A stretch of 64,000 bases of DNA from Acephala macrosclerotiorum (lineage: Eukaryota > Ascomycota > Leotiomycetes > Helotiales > Mollisiaceae): NCBI GenBank assembly GCA_014904845.1, contig MU119207.1:248001-312000 (forward strand), in the 5' to 3' direction. This document shows, piece after piece, positions 45,531 to 58,233 of the stretch. Position 1 is the stretch's first letter; each line of letters starts with the position of its first letter. The translations under genes were made by a program, and so were the position numbers. Below the pieces are notes generated by a model, which saw only the letters and a program-made list of their open reading frames with translations, was not told where the DNA came from and made no database searches.

Positions 45531-48500
45531 ATGGGGGCTCGGATAAGGGGATGATGGGGGCATAAAATGAGCAATGGCAGAGGGAGATGGGACGATCTTG
45601 TGTGTATAGCATAAACTAGAGGAAGAGAATGGGAGCTTGTACAGTGATGGGTCTCGATCATCGTTTCTGCATCGTTGGATGAGGATGTGCACAGGTCAAG
45701 CATGCCGAATGCCAGCTAGGATTGCTTCCGTCGATGCTTCTAACTTTGGAGGCACCTGGGCGATACCAGGGCTTCACAGCATGGCCAGCCGAGCTAAGGT
45801 TTCTCTTCCCAAGTCGCCTGTGTTGTGAGCGTCTACCATATCTATGGCCAAAACGAGTCTGGGGCCTTCAAAGTGCCATGGGAGATTTACCATCAGTGAG
45901 ATATACTTTAACCTCTGCACCTTTCCCTTCCGTTTTTATTTCATGTTGAGTCTCACCTAGCGCGCAATCTTGCTGTTATTGCTGAGCAATTTTCTGCATT
46001 ACGTTTAAAAGTTCAAAAGCAATAGCAAAAAGGATCCAAGACCAAAGTAAAAAGCAAGAACAGAGCAGGAGGCCGGGGATAGGGCTCAAGTACCACCGCG
46101 CTCCTCCATTCGTATTTGCTATAAGAACAGATTAAATTCTCACCTGCTTCTGCAACAGGATGGCTGTTGACTTCGGATTGAATGTTATCGGTCTTGTTTC
46201 GCTTCGAATTTGAAAGTTTCCCTAACTCCTCTCGCTGTACTACTTCCCTGTACTGCTTGGATACCTATCTCTGCGGCTCTGGAGAATGGCTATACTGTGA
46301 GATTGTTGAGTCTATTTTCGACAGGAACAGCGATGAGTCAGGTCAAGTCAGGCAAGGCTTCGAGTATCGTTGTTCAGAGGCTTTCTGGGCATGGTTAGAG
46401 AAACTTCACTATCTCAAGGAATTGAGAATGTGCTGCAAGCATAGACTCAAGTACACTGAGGAAATAAGAGGATTACTGGAGCCAAGCTATTCACTGCAGG
46501 CTATAGAGAACCCGTTCTCTCACTTCTTCCTCGTTCTTTAACGCTTCACTCAAGACCTCCTTGATGCTCCAGTCGTATTCTATTTTTCTTGCTCTGCTTC
46601 CCATACCAATGGGCCTATTTTTGGTGCCCATATTATTTGACTGTTGACTTGGAAAGGAATCCGGAGCGGGCATGTTTTCACCTGAGTTGAATAACTATCT
46701 CTTGGGAACCCTTACTTTTGTACGCCTTTCAAGACGAGAGAGTGTTTTCTTTGCGACCACCAAACTCAGCCCTTCCAATAGGACAATGTCTGTTTGATGA
46801 AATCTAGAATTAAGGCTTCTTAGAATAAAAAAAAACTCTTCATAAGAAGAACATGTGTGATTTCGATATTAGAATCGAAACTAAATGTAAGTAGAATTGT
46901 ATGATCTATAAACAATCTTTCTGTTCGATCAGACAACTCGTCCAACTAGCATGGGAGAACTGGACTCGAGAGACATTGAAGCCTCTTCCTCTCTAGGACC
47001 TACAGCTGCGTTTGTTGTCAAGGTCCATCACTGTCAACCGCAGTTCTGTGGTGGACCACTAACACCTCGGCCAGATAGCTCACTGCTTCGGACCCCGATT
47101 GTGCCACCAGAATACATATGGAAAGGGTGATCCTAATCCGGAGCAAAGGATGTTGCCTCCTTGTCCGTACCGTTACAGATACCTCGATCTTGGCTATTTT
47201 CTCTTAGTTGCAGTCTAGCAGAAGCCGAGCAATCCCTCTTTTGTACACGTTCAAAGCCTTCCCGCCCAAGTCTACGTCCGCCGCCAGATGTGAAATTCGC
47301 TACCGAGAACATTCAATTTGCCCTAAATTTGACCTGAATCATCTTGCCTTGCTCTACCCTACCCAAAGTAGGTAAACCCTTTTACCTCTCAAAATATAAG
47401 GAAGAGACTTAAAGCGTATTCACTACTCAGGTTTCCTTTCATAATTAGAAGGATTCATCTTGTCGCTCGTCGCTCGAGGAATGGCAGCTCGCTTGGGCTT
47501 TAATTTCCCTCTTTTCCTAGATCGTCTTACCTTGTGTGACTTCCTTCACCACGTAGAAGCTCCTCAAATTAAAGAAAACTTTTTCAATCTTCCATCTCCA
47601 TTACAACGCTGATTCCTCCCAAAACCGCTTTCAAACCCAATTTCCCCGAAGACTTCCACACACGTGACACCCTCGGTTCTCGGCTGCCCTCCCAATAGAG
47701 CCTCATCCCACCCCTCCCTTGTCCTCCCAATCTAAATCCCACCCCTCTCTTCCCTGCTCCCAATCTCGATCCCAACCTTACCCTCTCAATCCTCAAATCT
47801 CCTGACCGCCTCTTGCTTACTACATCATCAGCAAGAAGTACAGTTACACAAACCCCCATTTTCCGCACCTCCTCTTTGCAGAAATAAAAACGTAAAGATG
47901 ATGCGAGTGGCTGATTTACGAGATTTAATTTAAGAATTGAAAAAGGTTCAGATCCGGACTTCCGGGCAGAGAAGTACCATGTACATTCGTGTAACTTCAC
48001 GTGTCAATGTACCATATACTTGGAGACGTCACTTTGATTTCATTATCATAGTGCATGACTGAAGCTAGATTCAACTATGGATTTCATTCAATTAGGGTAT
48101 TGGGTATTGCTAGACGAATCGCACCTGATGAATTCCTGTTCCTGTCCTAAGTACAAGTCCCTCAGATATGCCTCCTGCCTTCCCTTTCATGCTGCACGAG
48201 ACCTCAGAAAATATACAGCGAGTGTGCTCGGTGATTTCTTCGGGAATATTGTTATGCCTCCCATATACTATTTGGACCAAGGCCGAGACCAAGACCAAGA
48301 CGCTCGGTGTTTCCACCGAACCTATTGCTGGTCCTAAACGCAACGCAGTAAAACGAACGCTGCATTATGGCTCGCTGACGCCTACCGAACGAGACGTGAG
48401 CGAAAAAGTCCAGGGCTGAAAGACGCAGACATGTATGACCGCGCTGAGCCATATAGTAGTCGATATAACCGCGTGAAAAGCGATCGATCTAATGTAAATC

Positions 48501-48867
48501 CTAATAGACGCACGTTAAGATCCAGATCCGTATGCCATATTCCGTGTGCTTGCCATACGTTGTCTTTAGACCGCGAAGAATGAAAGAGGAGCTCCTGCTC
48601 TGACAATTTCAGACTCAAGCTGCGCATCCACCAGGCACTATTCGGAACCAACCGAGTACAAGGATGAGCAACCCACCCAGATCGTTGATTCATTGCACCT
48701 CGTGATTGACCAAACTGACCTCCCAACCTCATCCAGGCGTCCAGATGTCATGATATGAGGACCAAACTCCACCCAATGCGAAAAGAGCAAATTCGACGCC
48801 GACCCGATGCGTACTATGTAAATGGAACCATTCAAACCCAAGGAAACATGATCCGGTCTGTCGCAAT
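45531..48867. other. Long intergenic region, no gene seen
   Basis: About 3.3 kb between ATP14 and the end of the SCH9-type kinase gene. Frames up to 138 codons occur but none shows family resemblance, good start context or plausible splice partners. It may hold untranslated regions or non-coding RNAs that cannot be recognised by eye. Composition is normal. Confidence 0.5.
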
Positions 48868-51617
48868 TTACATGTCGAAGTGCCCGCCGTTAAACATGCT
48901 GCTGTCTTCATTCGTACTCGTCTTGACGATACCGCTCATTCGGTCGCCGCGGCTCTTGGCAGGAGCATCGAATGGATCCTCCCAGTCTTGTTCACGCTTC
49001 TCGTCTTCATCCATGTCGTCATACTCCTTCTGAACACATCCTAAATGTTCATCCATGGCACTCTCGTCGACGAAAGTGAAGCCCTTGAAGTTAGCTTGCA
49101 TGCCAGGCGATAGAGGCGTTGAAGTTGCAACACCAGCTGCTAAGGCTGCTGCACGCGCATTGAGAGATCCTGCTCCGTTTAGAGCGTTCGTAAACTCCGG
49201 ATCGAAGTTGGAAACGTCAATCTCAGACTTCAACTTGGGCTTGAATGGAGGAGTGATAAGCTTCTTGGTTAAAGCCCCCCAATTAATGTCGGCGAAGAAT
49301 GGGTGTCTCTTCAATTCCTCGGCGTCATCGGTAGCTCCAAGTCGGTGCTTTGGATTCCTGTTCAGAAGACCCTTGACAAAGTTTCGTCCTTCGGTAGTCA
49401 GGGTATCTCTAGGAAACCTGACCTTTCCGAAAGCGATGTTCTTGTACATCTGTTGGGTGTCTTCAGCGTAAAACGGGCTCCAACCGCAGCACATCTCGAA
49501 CACTAGAACCCCTAGGGACCAGAAATCAACCATCTTTGTGTAACCGGCTTCGTCCAATAGAACTTCGGGGGCCAGGTATTCGGTTGTGCCACAGAACGTA
49601 TTTGTGGTAGCGTTGTTGGTCAGATTCGCCTTTGAAAGGCCGAAATCGCACAACGCAATATGGCCATTAGCGTCCAGTAAGATATTCTCTGGCTTCAAGT
49701 CTCTATAGACAATGTCGTGCATGTGGAGATGTTGGAGGGCAAGAATAAGTTCCGCAATGTAGAACTTGGCGCGCTTCTCATCGAATCGTCCTTCCTTCTG
49801 CAAATGCCAGAACAGCTCTCCACCAGACATGAAATCCGTGACCAGGTATAGATCTGTAGGTGTTTGGAATGAGAACTTGAGGCCAACGATAAACGGGGAG
49901 TCGGCCATAGCTGTTCGGACCATGATATTCCTCTCTCCAACCGTGTGCGCAACCTCCTTCTTTTGAACGATGACCTTCTTCTGGAGAACCTTCATGGCAT
50001 AAATTCTCTTGGTGTCCTTCTTTCTAACTTGGTAAACCTGGCCAAACGTACCCTTTCCGATAAGTTTCAGGATCTGGAAATCTTCGGGTCCATAGTGCTT
50101 CTTCTCTGTTCGTTGGAATGTGACTTCGACGTGGATCTCGCCTGGATGACCACTATCAGTGTTATCTTTGCCTCGAAGCTGGAACCAGCCTGAGATAGGT
50201 GAGTGATCGCTTTCTGAGATATTCGCCTCCAAGTCAACGTGGCCAAGGAATTCCTCTGCAGCACTGCTTCTGTCGTAGATTGTGATGTTCACACGTGAAT
50301 CAGACCCAACCACATCACTAGATTGAATCAGCACATCTCCTCTGACCTAGCCAAGAGATATACTCACAAAACAGCCTCAGTATCCCATTTAGGATTCGTC
50401 ATGGATTTTCGGCCTTTGAATTTGAAGTCGCGGTAGTCTGAAAGACTTGTGTTGCTGCTCTGTCGACTCTTCATGGGGATAGCCATTGGTCGACCAGAAT
50501 CACTGCCAGATCGTGTAATTGGAATCCCTCCCATAGCCGGACTGCTGGTTGCATCTTCATTGTCATCTCCATCCTCGGGCAAAGGTCCCTTGGAAACCAG
50601 CTCGTTTCTCTGGAAGACAGCAACGACGTAGGGGTCTCTGCTCTTTCGCAAGCCTCTAGCTTCGGATATCTTCACTGTCAGCTTTCCTTTTGGCGCTGGT
50701 GCGGGTGCGCCTGTTGATCCTGAAGAAGATGAAGTGGTGTGTGTAGAGTCTGGAACCGCTTTGCCGTTCTGTCCGTTCGCGCCATTCGCGGGGTCTGATC
50801 CACCGCTCGCATCAGACTTGACTGTTTGGTTGGACAATGCGCGAGTTGGAGTTGGAGGAATACTCTTTTTAGGTGCGTCATCTGTTAGCCTTTTGAGCCG
50901 ATCAACCGATGGAGAATCGTGAAATTCAGAAGTTAGACGAGAACGTGAAGGGGTAGTTGGTGGGGAACGATCGCTGGGGTTCGAAAAATGAGCTGCATGG
51001 ACATTTGATGCCGTCACAACACTCGAGAGCGGATTCATCAAGGAGGCTCTACGAGCACTTGACGGAATTGATTCCGAAATTCTCTTGTGATGCGCGGAAG
51101 GTAAGGAAGCTGCCTCCTTTGCAACTTCCTTCTCATCTTCTGAGCCTGAATCGCTCAATTTCAATTTGTGTAGTGAAGGTGGCTGGGAAACGGGTGGTGT
51201 CGGGTATGGATGCAGGCCACTTGTCCGAGTGCTTTTAGGTGCAAGAAACTCTGACCGCTCACTTTCTGTGGGCGGCTGAGCCATTGGGTCTTTATCGTGG
51301 GAGGCACTCGCAGGCTCATTGTGAGAGTCTGGCGTGACAGACGATAGCACCTGATCACCCTCGGTGGTTTCCCGCCGGTGGAAAGGAGGAAGGGAAGTCT
51401 GAGCTTCACTTTCCACGGCAGGAGTTTCAAGCGCACCAGAATTTGGACTTTGAGAAGAGCCAGTACCAACCTGTCCAAAGTAACTGTGCATTATGCCAGG
51501 TAACCGCTTGTCTGAGGGATCAGGCTGTGGAGTAGCGATGCCGGAGCGGGGGGTGTCGGAAGCGTAGCTATCATTTCCATCGTCCTCAGTCCTGCGGAAA
51601 ACATCAGCAAGAGACAT
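48868..51617 (-). CDS. SCH9: SCH9-type AGC protein kinase with C2 domain
   Basis: Nutrient-responsive serine/threonine kinase downstream of TORC1 in yeast. Exons 50368-51617 and 48868-50317 give 899 residues; the 49-50-bp intron ends ATCTAG and restores AVFDVVGSDSRVN inside the C2 domain. A Ser/Pro-rich N-terminus (1-305) precedes the C2 domain (about 310-486) and the kinase domain (about 497-757): GKGTFGQVY, catalytic Lys526 in YAMKV, YRDLKPENILL, CDFGLSKAN and the activation loop NTFCGTTEYLAPE. The AGC extension contains the turn motif STPLSPG and a hydrophobic motif FKGFTF with the TORC1-type Thr. An alternative ATG lies four codons upstream at 51629. Confidence 0.94.
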
Positions 51618-54085
51618 TATGAAACGCATCGCAAGGATGGCATGTAGATAGTATGAGGTATTTAGCAAGAAGGGGGGATGCGATGGAAGAATTTAAGAAC
51701 ATCGAGAATGAGCAGGGTTGAGGGTAGCCGACGCTTCGATAATCCAAAAAAAATCTTCTTTTTGCTGCAGGCAAAAATTGCAAAAAAGCCATGCCTGGTT
51801 TTGTGCCCAGAACGAGACGCGCCAGTCACCGATTGCCGCTTCGATAAGCAGCCTGAAAGCTGCGGTGCGGCCGACCCCTCGTCACTACTTTTGACGCTGA
51901 GGCACGCATGTGCAAAAGACATCGGAGATGCCATCGCAGCGAAGGGGCGGAGGATGGAGAAAGACACAGTCCTGCCACGAGCACCATGGAATGCGTGCGG
52001 CGTCCGCAGCTTGACAGAGGTGTCTGGGAGAGCCAATATGCCTTTATTCACGCTGCCAAATTGAAAGAAATGGGTGCTCTGCCATCGTACCTCGCCATCA
52101 TAGCTTGTGTAGCCTGCTTGAGCAAATCCATCTCGTTGCCTGCCATCGCGGTCGGCTTGCTCGTAGGTTTGCCAGTTCTATCGTCGCGTCGAGAATGAAG
52201 GTCGTAGGTTTCGTGGTGGCGGAGGATTTCGTGGAGATCGAGTCTTGACGAGCAGACTTCGCGACTAAGTCCAGGGTACTTTAAGTATAAGAGGTACCTC
52301 GCATGCGTCGAAGGGTCGAGAAGGACACCGGTGGCGAGGATAATTCGAGGTTGAGTCAGTTGGACTGCGTTGCGAACGCGGTCAAAGAATCAATGATGCT
52401 CTCGCAGTCCTGAGAAGTGGGTGGAGTTGTTGAGAGTGGGAGAAGGAAAGAGGTCCCAAGGAATCTTTCGGAGTCGTCGATGCGCAAGCGCAGACCTAAG
52501 CTGAGGGCCTCGCTAACGCCCCGAAGGTGAACTGTAATCGTCTTTGGACTTGGACTTGGACTTCTTCCTTGCACCAACACCAAGCAACAGCTGCTGCGCA
52601 GCAGCGATGGATTCTGGGCGAAAACTCGGTGATGGCGACGAGACTCCTGACCGCAAGAGGTGAGGCCGACCAAATGACTCGTGGTGATTCAGGTTGGGCG
52701 CGGTGACAAGTCGGTCTGCAGCTTCAGTGCGCAGTACAGGGCAGAACATTCACCCATACATGGGCTTGTAATCGAGCTGCGACTTTGGACTGGAGAAATA
52801 AGGCATCAAATTAGATTGCTGGTCGGCCAGAAAGGTCAAAGGTGGGCCGGTTGGTTGTCTATTTATTATTGGAATCTGGAATATTGGCCGCGCTGTGCGT
52901 GAGACGGTCAAGTCAGAATCAAGAAGGGATCAAGCTGTGAGGCGCCAGCCAACGACGACATGTGCTCTAGATATCTGCGTGTACGTAGGACCAGAGTTGT
53001 TTATCTAAGAAGTGGCCAACTCTCATGTCTGCACGCATCCACCGCCAAGTAATATCTCCATTCCTTTGTTGCAAACTGCACACGCACGGTCCGATTCATC
53101 GCGAGATGTTTGCTGTGGTGTGGGCCAGGCCGATACGTCATAAGCGATCGCAGACCCAAGAATCCCAGACTTCACACCTCACCTCTTGTGCATCTTCCGC
53201 TCAACCCTTACGGACTCTATTTATGGCTGATAGCACGGGGTAGAGATTCAAGGGGCTACCGAACAGGCCCGACAGAGACCACGGCTGCTGAAAAGGCCGG
53301 TCTCAAGGCAGATATGTCGTCACACAGCTGACCAGTCAATATATCACTGCTGCATTTCAGCCCCATCCCGAAGCCTCTGGTGTGCGCTCTTTCGTTCCAG
53401 CCAACAGGAGAGCTGACCTAAGACTAGAAATGTTGGGTTGCTTCGTTTTGCGGCAGTGTTACCATCCGAGAGATCAATGCGAAGTGCAGTCAGATGCTCG
53501 TGTCCAGAATCCAGATCTTGCATCTCCCTCCTTTGTCCGGTCTTTGTCGTAGTCAAACCATTCTGTCGTAGAGGGCTGGACTGGCCGTTTTGTGGTGTAA
53601 CTTCGATCCTGAATTCTTGATTCAGGGGCGTCTAAACTCCGAAGCCGTGGCCAATTCTCATGTGATTGAATCTCGTCACGTATGTGCATCTTTATGGCGA
53701 GACGGAGCCTATGGCTGTGCATTCTGGAAGCCTTGTTTGAGGACTGTAACTGTGTGACGGGTGGAATTCGTGGTCGTAACATTCGTCCAGAGTGTGGAGG
53801 CGAGCCTCATGCCAGGATGTGCCGTTTGATGCTTGTCAAGGTTGATTGTGAATCTTAGAAAAAGAAAGTCTGGAAGCTTGGTGACTTGGTGACATTGAGA
53901 TTAAAGCCTCAGGCGACGAGTGAGGCTGTATCTCGGTAGAGACAACGCTACGCTCGATCTGGTTACGCCTGCTGCGAGCTTCAACTCGCGTCGCCAACAT
54001 TTCCTTCGCGACGACTGTGAACAGTACGTCCAGTACACATCGTACGTCGCCGACAAAGTAAAGGAACTCGGAAACCTTCGCAACA
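51618..54085. other. Long intergenic region between divergent genes, no gene seen
   Basis: About 2.5 kb upstream of both the SCH9-type kinase and the RSC7-type gene. Long leaders are usual for SCH9 orthologues. Several frames of 60-130 codons occur on both strands without recognisable homology. No tRNA or repeat was found. Confidence 0.5.
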
Positions 54086-55732
54086 ATGGGTCGACGACCT
54101 GGTAGGGCTGCGGCCAAAAACGCTGCTGCTGCTTTGAGTAAGTTCGCACCCTCCACAATCCCCGGCGCATCAAAGATCGAAACTAAAAATGGTCCCAGAG
54201 AACACCCCGCAAGCATTTGATGATGGCGAAGATGAGCAGATGGATGATGCCCCTATCTCAGACGTTGGAACACCCGAGATCGACGAAGACAATGGCGAGG
54301 GAGAGGATGGAACACCCGCAGCTGAATCAGAGGTTGAGGAGGGACCAGTTACGCCTGCCCCGGAGCCGGTTGTTCGCAAGAAGAGACTAGGAAGACCACC
54401 CAAGAATCGACCTGCAGATTGGGATACTCAAGATGCTGGAGCCGGTTCGGAAGCTGGCACGCCTAACAAGCGAGGCCGTGGTCGCGGAGGATTTGGCAGA
54501 GGCGGTGGCCGAGGAGCACGCAAGGGAGGACCAAACCACGTCACGCAACAGCCAATCGACAAGGAGGGCAACATGATGGATGTCATCAATGACGAGGTCG
54601 AGCTTCCTGAGGATGCTGAAGGAGAGAAGAAGGTCGATAAGATGGGACATCTCCAGGGTGGCCGCGACTACCGTTGCAGAACCTTCACTGTGCTCGGCCG
54701 AGGCCAACGTCTCTACATGTTGTCAACGGAGCCAGCAAGATGTGTTGGATTCCGAGACAGTTACCTCTTCTTCACGAAGCATAAGCGCCTTTACAAGATC
54801 ATCATCGATGAGGAGGAGAAGCGCGACATGATCGACCGCGATCTCATTCCACATTCCTACAAGGGCCGTGCCATCGGTATCGTCACAGCCCGATCCGTCT
54901 TCCGAGAATTCGGTGCCCAAATCATCGTAGGAGGCAAGAGAATCATTGACGACTACGAGGTTACCAAGCTGAAGGAGGAGGGGGCAGTTGAGGGCGAACT
55001 GGCTGATCCTAATGATATTATCAAGCCGGGCGAGGACTACAACAAGAATCAGTACGTCGCATGGCATGGTGCAAGCTCGGTCTACCACTCCGGTGCGCCA
55101 ACGGTTCCACTGCAAAATGGCAAGGCAGCCGATAGCAAGAAGAAGAAAGTCATGGTCAATGATGTCAATTGGCAACTGGAGCATGCGCGAGAAGCCAGGT
55201 ACGTGGATTTCATTATACGAGACAATGGTCAATCTAACAAATTTGTAGTCGATTCAACGCTGCCATCGCTGCTACTCGTCGCCGAAACCTCAAGGGTGTC
55301 TACGATGTTCATACCAATGTCATGCAATACCCGAAGATCATGCAACCAACTCATGCTAGATGGGAGCAAATCGATGACTATGCCGAATCAATGACAAATG
55401 GATACGTCAATAGTCATGACGAGGGCGAGGCGCAAAGCATCTTCACTCCTGTCAAGCCTGTCTACTCCGACAACTTCATGATCGTTGACACTGTCTACCA
55501 ATCTGCACCTGCATCTCACCTTGGTGTACCAGGCCCAGATGGCGATGCTTATGATCTAGGATTCAATGGCCTGTCCAGTGTTCCCGATGACATCAAGGCC
55601 TTGTTGCCTCCCGAATGCTTGGCTGCGTTCAATGAAGCTCTCGGCAAGGAGTTAGAGTGGAAGAGCCAATGGGGCACGGAGAGTTCTTCAACTTTGAGAA
55701 AGGCTCCTGCTATTGACAAGGGAGTCGTTTGA
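54086..55732 (+). CDS. Chromatin remodelling subunit RSC7/Swp82 type
   Basis: Subunit of RSC or SWI/SNF chromatin remodellers (CRC_subunit family, PF08624). Exons 54086-54137, 54199-55198 and 55249-55732 give 511 residues. The first exon encodes MGRRPGRAAAKNAAAAL; its splice (donor GTAAGT, acceptor CCCAG) adds the acidic region and an AT-hook-like KKRLGRPPKNRP. A Gly/Arg-rich stretch follows, then the family core: GGRDYRCRTFTVLGRGQRLYML, the RCVGFRDSYLFF segment, DLIPHSYKGRAIGIVTARSVFREFG and, across the third junction, RFNAAIAATRRRNLKGVYD. The C-terminal 150 residues are less conserved. A start at the internal ATG 54189 is possible but would drop the conserved basic leader. Confidence 0.88.
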
Positions 55733-56156
55733 GGGTTGGGACTCGATATGATACTAATGTGGCATGGGTGGCGTTGAACTTGACTTGGCGTCTATGGTGA
55801 TCACAAAGTATCGTGATCGGAGGCGTTATCCTGAAAAGTCTGCATTATTCAGCTAGACTGTCAGGTAAACTTCAATTGAGTACCTAAATCTGGACTGAGT
55901 ACTTTTATGTTGTGAAAGTGAAGTTCAAGAAAAGCAGAACCTCGGGAGTATTCGCCGCTAGCCAATCAAAATCAGCTACAGTGACTCAAGACTCCTCACC
56001 TCACAGCCTCAGACGTTCACAACACAACGCAAAGGTCAACCAAGTTCCCATCAAAGCCTTCGAACACAATCACCAGTCTTCTGGACTCAAATTGAACCTT
56101 CTCCAACGCTCAAATCACTCACCAGACTTCATCTAGTCACCTGATCAAAATCAAAA
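55733..56156. other. Intergenic, no gene seen
   Basis: About 420 bp between co-directional genes. One frame (55912-56136) is open but ends before the next ATG and is not recognised. Confidence 0.5.
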
Positions 56157-57642
56157 ATGGCCCCAAGAAACGACGTCTACCTCTCTCTTTGCCTCGCTCA
56201 GGCCGAGCTTTCGTCCCTCCACTATCGCCACGGTTCAATCATCGTTCGCGGTGGCAAGGTCATCGGCCAGGGCTTCAACTGCTACAAGCCTGGCTTTGAT
56301 GGCGGGGCTCTCAAGACCGGAATCCTGCCGTCCAATTCCATCGATGGCCCAGCTATTGCTGAGCTCAAGCAGCGCTTGAAATCTAAGACAAAACCGAAGA
56401 GTAAGTCTAAGGAGGACCATCAGCAGGGCGGGGGCACATTTACGCCATTCGAGACCATGGGCTGTGGCCACAATGCCAACGTCGCTCTGAGCATGCACTC
56501 AGAGATGATGGCCATCCGCTCCGCTCTCTCACTCTCTTCTGGCACCTTGTCTTCTCAAACCTCGGCTCGCTCCACGAAGTGCTTCGAAAAACTGTGCTTC
56601 AAGTTACCGAGTGATTCTAAAAAACGGAAAGCCCGAGCACGCGCACTCAAAGCCTACGCAGCGGCGGTCTGTGCGGACGCCAGCGAAGGCAAGGCCTACG
56701 GTGGCAAGTTCTCTATTCAAAATCAGGGCTTTGAACAAGGTTCATCTCAACCAAGTCAACAAGGACATCTACAGGACCAACAAGGAGGAGAACGAGAACG
56801 TGGCGGAGAACACGAACGAAATTGCCGAGAAACACCTCAGGAAGAAGAACCAGTACAAGTATCAGTACAAGAGGCCCTACTTTCCTCAAGGGCCCTCACA
56901 CAAGCACTATCGACATAAGCGCGGTTCAGAGCCGCATTCTTCCCAGTCCGATGAGAATGGTGTATCACCTAGCATAAAGCCTTCCAGCTCCACCGATGAT
57001 TTTGCAAACTCAAAAAAGACCAAAAATAAGGTAAGAGTGATGATATCTCCTTCTAAGGCCGTAATTAACACGTCACAGAATTCTAAAACATCTCTTCCTC
57101 CGCCACCAAAAGTCCAGCAGATCCTAATCACCAAGAACAAACCGCTCAGTACCAAGCACTCCGTTGCCTCTCGCACTAAGGACCTTCGTCTTAAAGGTTC
57201 AGACCTATATGTCGCCCGGCTTGGGACACATAACGCCACACCAATCAAGCCCAAAAACCACCCGCCCACAGACTCTCCTCCACCGACACGTAGCCCAAAA
57301 TCCGAGCCCTCCTCTCTCTACGACGAGCTCTCACCCCTGTCTCGTTCCCTCTCTTCTTCTTCGACAACCGACAACCCAGTACCAGATCCGAAGCCCCAGA
57401 TCCGAGCTTCAAGGCCATGTTATCGGTGCGTAGCCGCGATGTACTCCGTAGGCATCAAGAGAGTATTTTGGACAACGCAGGATGGGGAGTGGGAGTGTGC
57501 CAAGGTCAGGGATCTGGTAGAAGCATTGGAGGTGGGCATAGAGGGGAATAGCGAGGAGGGTGTGGGGACGGGGCAGGAGAGTAAGGGTGTTTTTGTTACG
57601 AAGCATGAGGTTTTGATGTTGAAGCGAACTATGGGATTATGA
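56157..57642 (+). CDS. Cytidine-deaminase-fold protein with long central insertion
   Basis: The first part (from 56157) has the opening of the CMP/dCMP deaminase fold: HYRHGSIIVRGGKVIGQGFN, then MHSEMMAIRSAL with the zinc-binding His114 and proton-shuttle Glu116. The second zinc motif, PCYRCVAAMYSVGIKRVFW, lies some 300 residues later in another frame. A 61-bp intron (56859-56919, donor GTATCA, acceptor ATAAG) would join the frames and give 474 residues; its borders are weak, so a frameshift is an alternative. Between the motifs lies a Lys/Arg, Gln/Glu and Ser/Pro-rich low-complexity region. Substrate unknown; resemblance is to the nucleotide or tRNA deaminase superfamily in general. Confidence 0.72.
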
Positions 57643-58233
57643 ACTTCCCCTAGTGGTTGTAGGACAATAGAGGGGCAAATGAAATTGAGTGGGAATGAGT
57701 TTTATTGCTAAGTTTTGCTAAAGTCTCCAAATTGATCGTTCCTTTACTTTCTTCCTTCGAAGACAACACTTAACACCTTGACATTCTTGACTTCGGACAA
57801 TGTCACCCGAGTATTGATTAACGTCTCTTGATCTCTTTGAAAACAAGGTTGTTTAAGACACAATGGGACAACAAGTCGCTTGCCAATATCCAACTTGGCC
57901 AGTGGCCACCCTCACATGTGTGCCAAATCCTCTTCTCTTCCTCTTTGTCCCTCCATCAACGATTTGCTGACAGTTTTCGTCTTCGCGTGGAAGAGCTATA
58001 TATCAATCCATGTGGCTGCAGCATTGCGAGACTCGACATTTATCTTCGATTCACTTCCTACCTAGGATCAATGATCTGTTCATGTCTTACCCACCCCCTG
58101 TTACAGGAAAGGTTTTCTCCTTTCTTTCTTGGTTATGATACCGTGATACGAAACAGGCTCGCAGCACTTACACCCGCCAGATGCTTCTTGCAAATAGTTC
58201 TATGCCTTGAAATGAGTAATTAGGACTGTTTGT
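57643..58233. other. Intergenic between convergent genes, no gene seen
   Basis: About 590 bp. One 131-codon frame (57828-58223) runs through it but has no recognisable features and is probably chance. Confidence 0.5.

Noticed and set aside
46182..46541. 119-codon frame in the long gap after ATP14
   Set aside because: No conserved pattern, poor start context and no supporting neighbouring exon.
57828..58223. 131-codon frame between two convergent genes
   Set aside because: No recognisable feature; length is compatible with chance at this composition.
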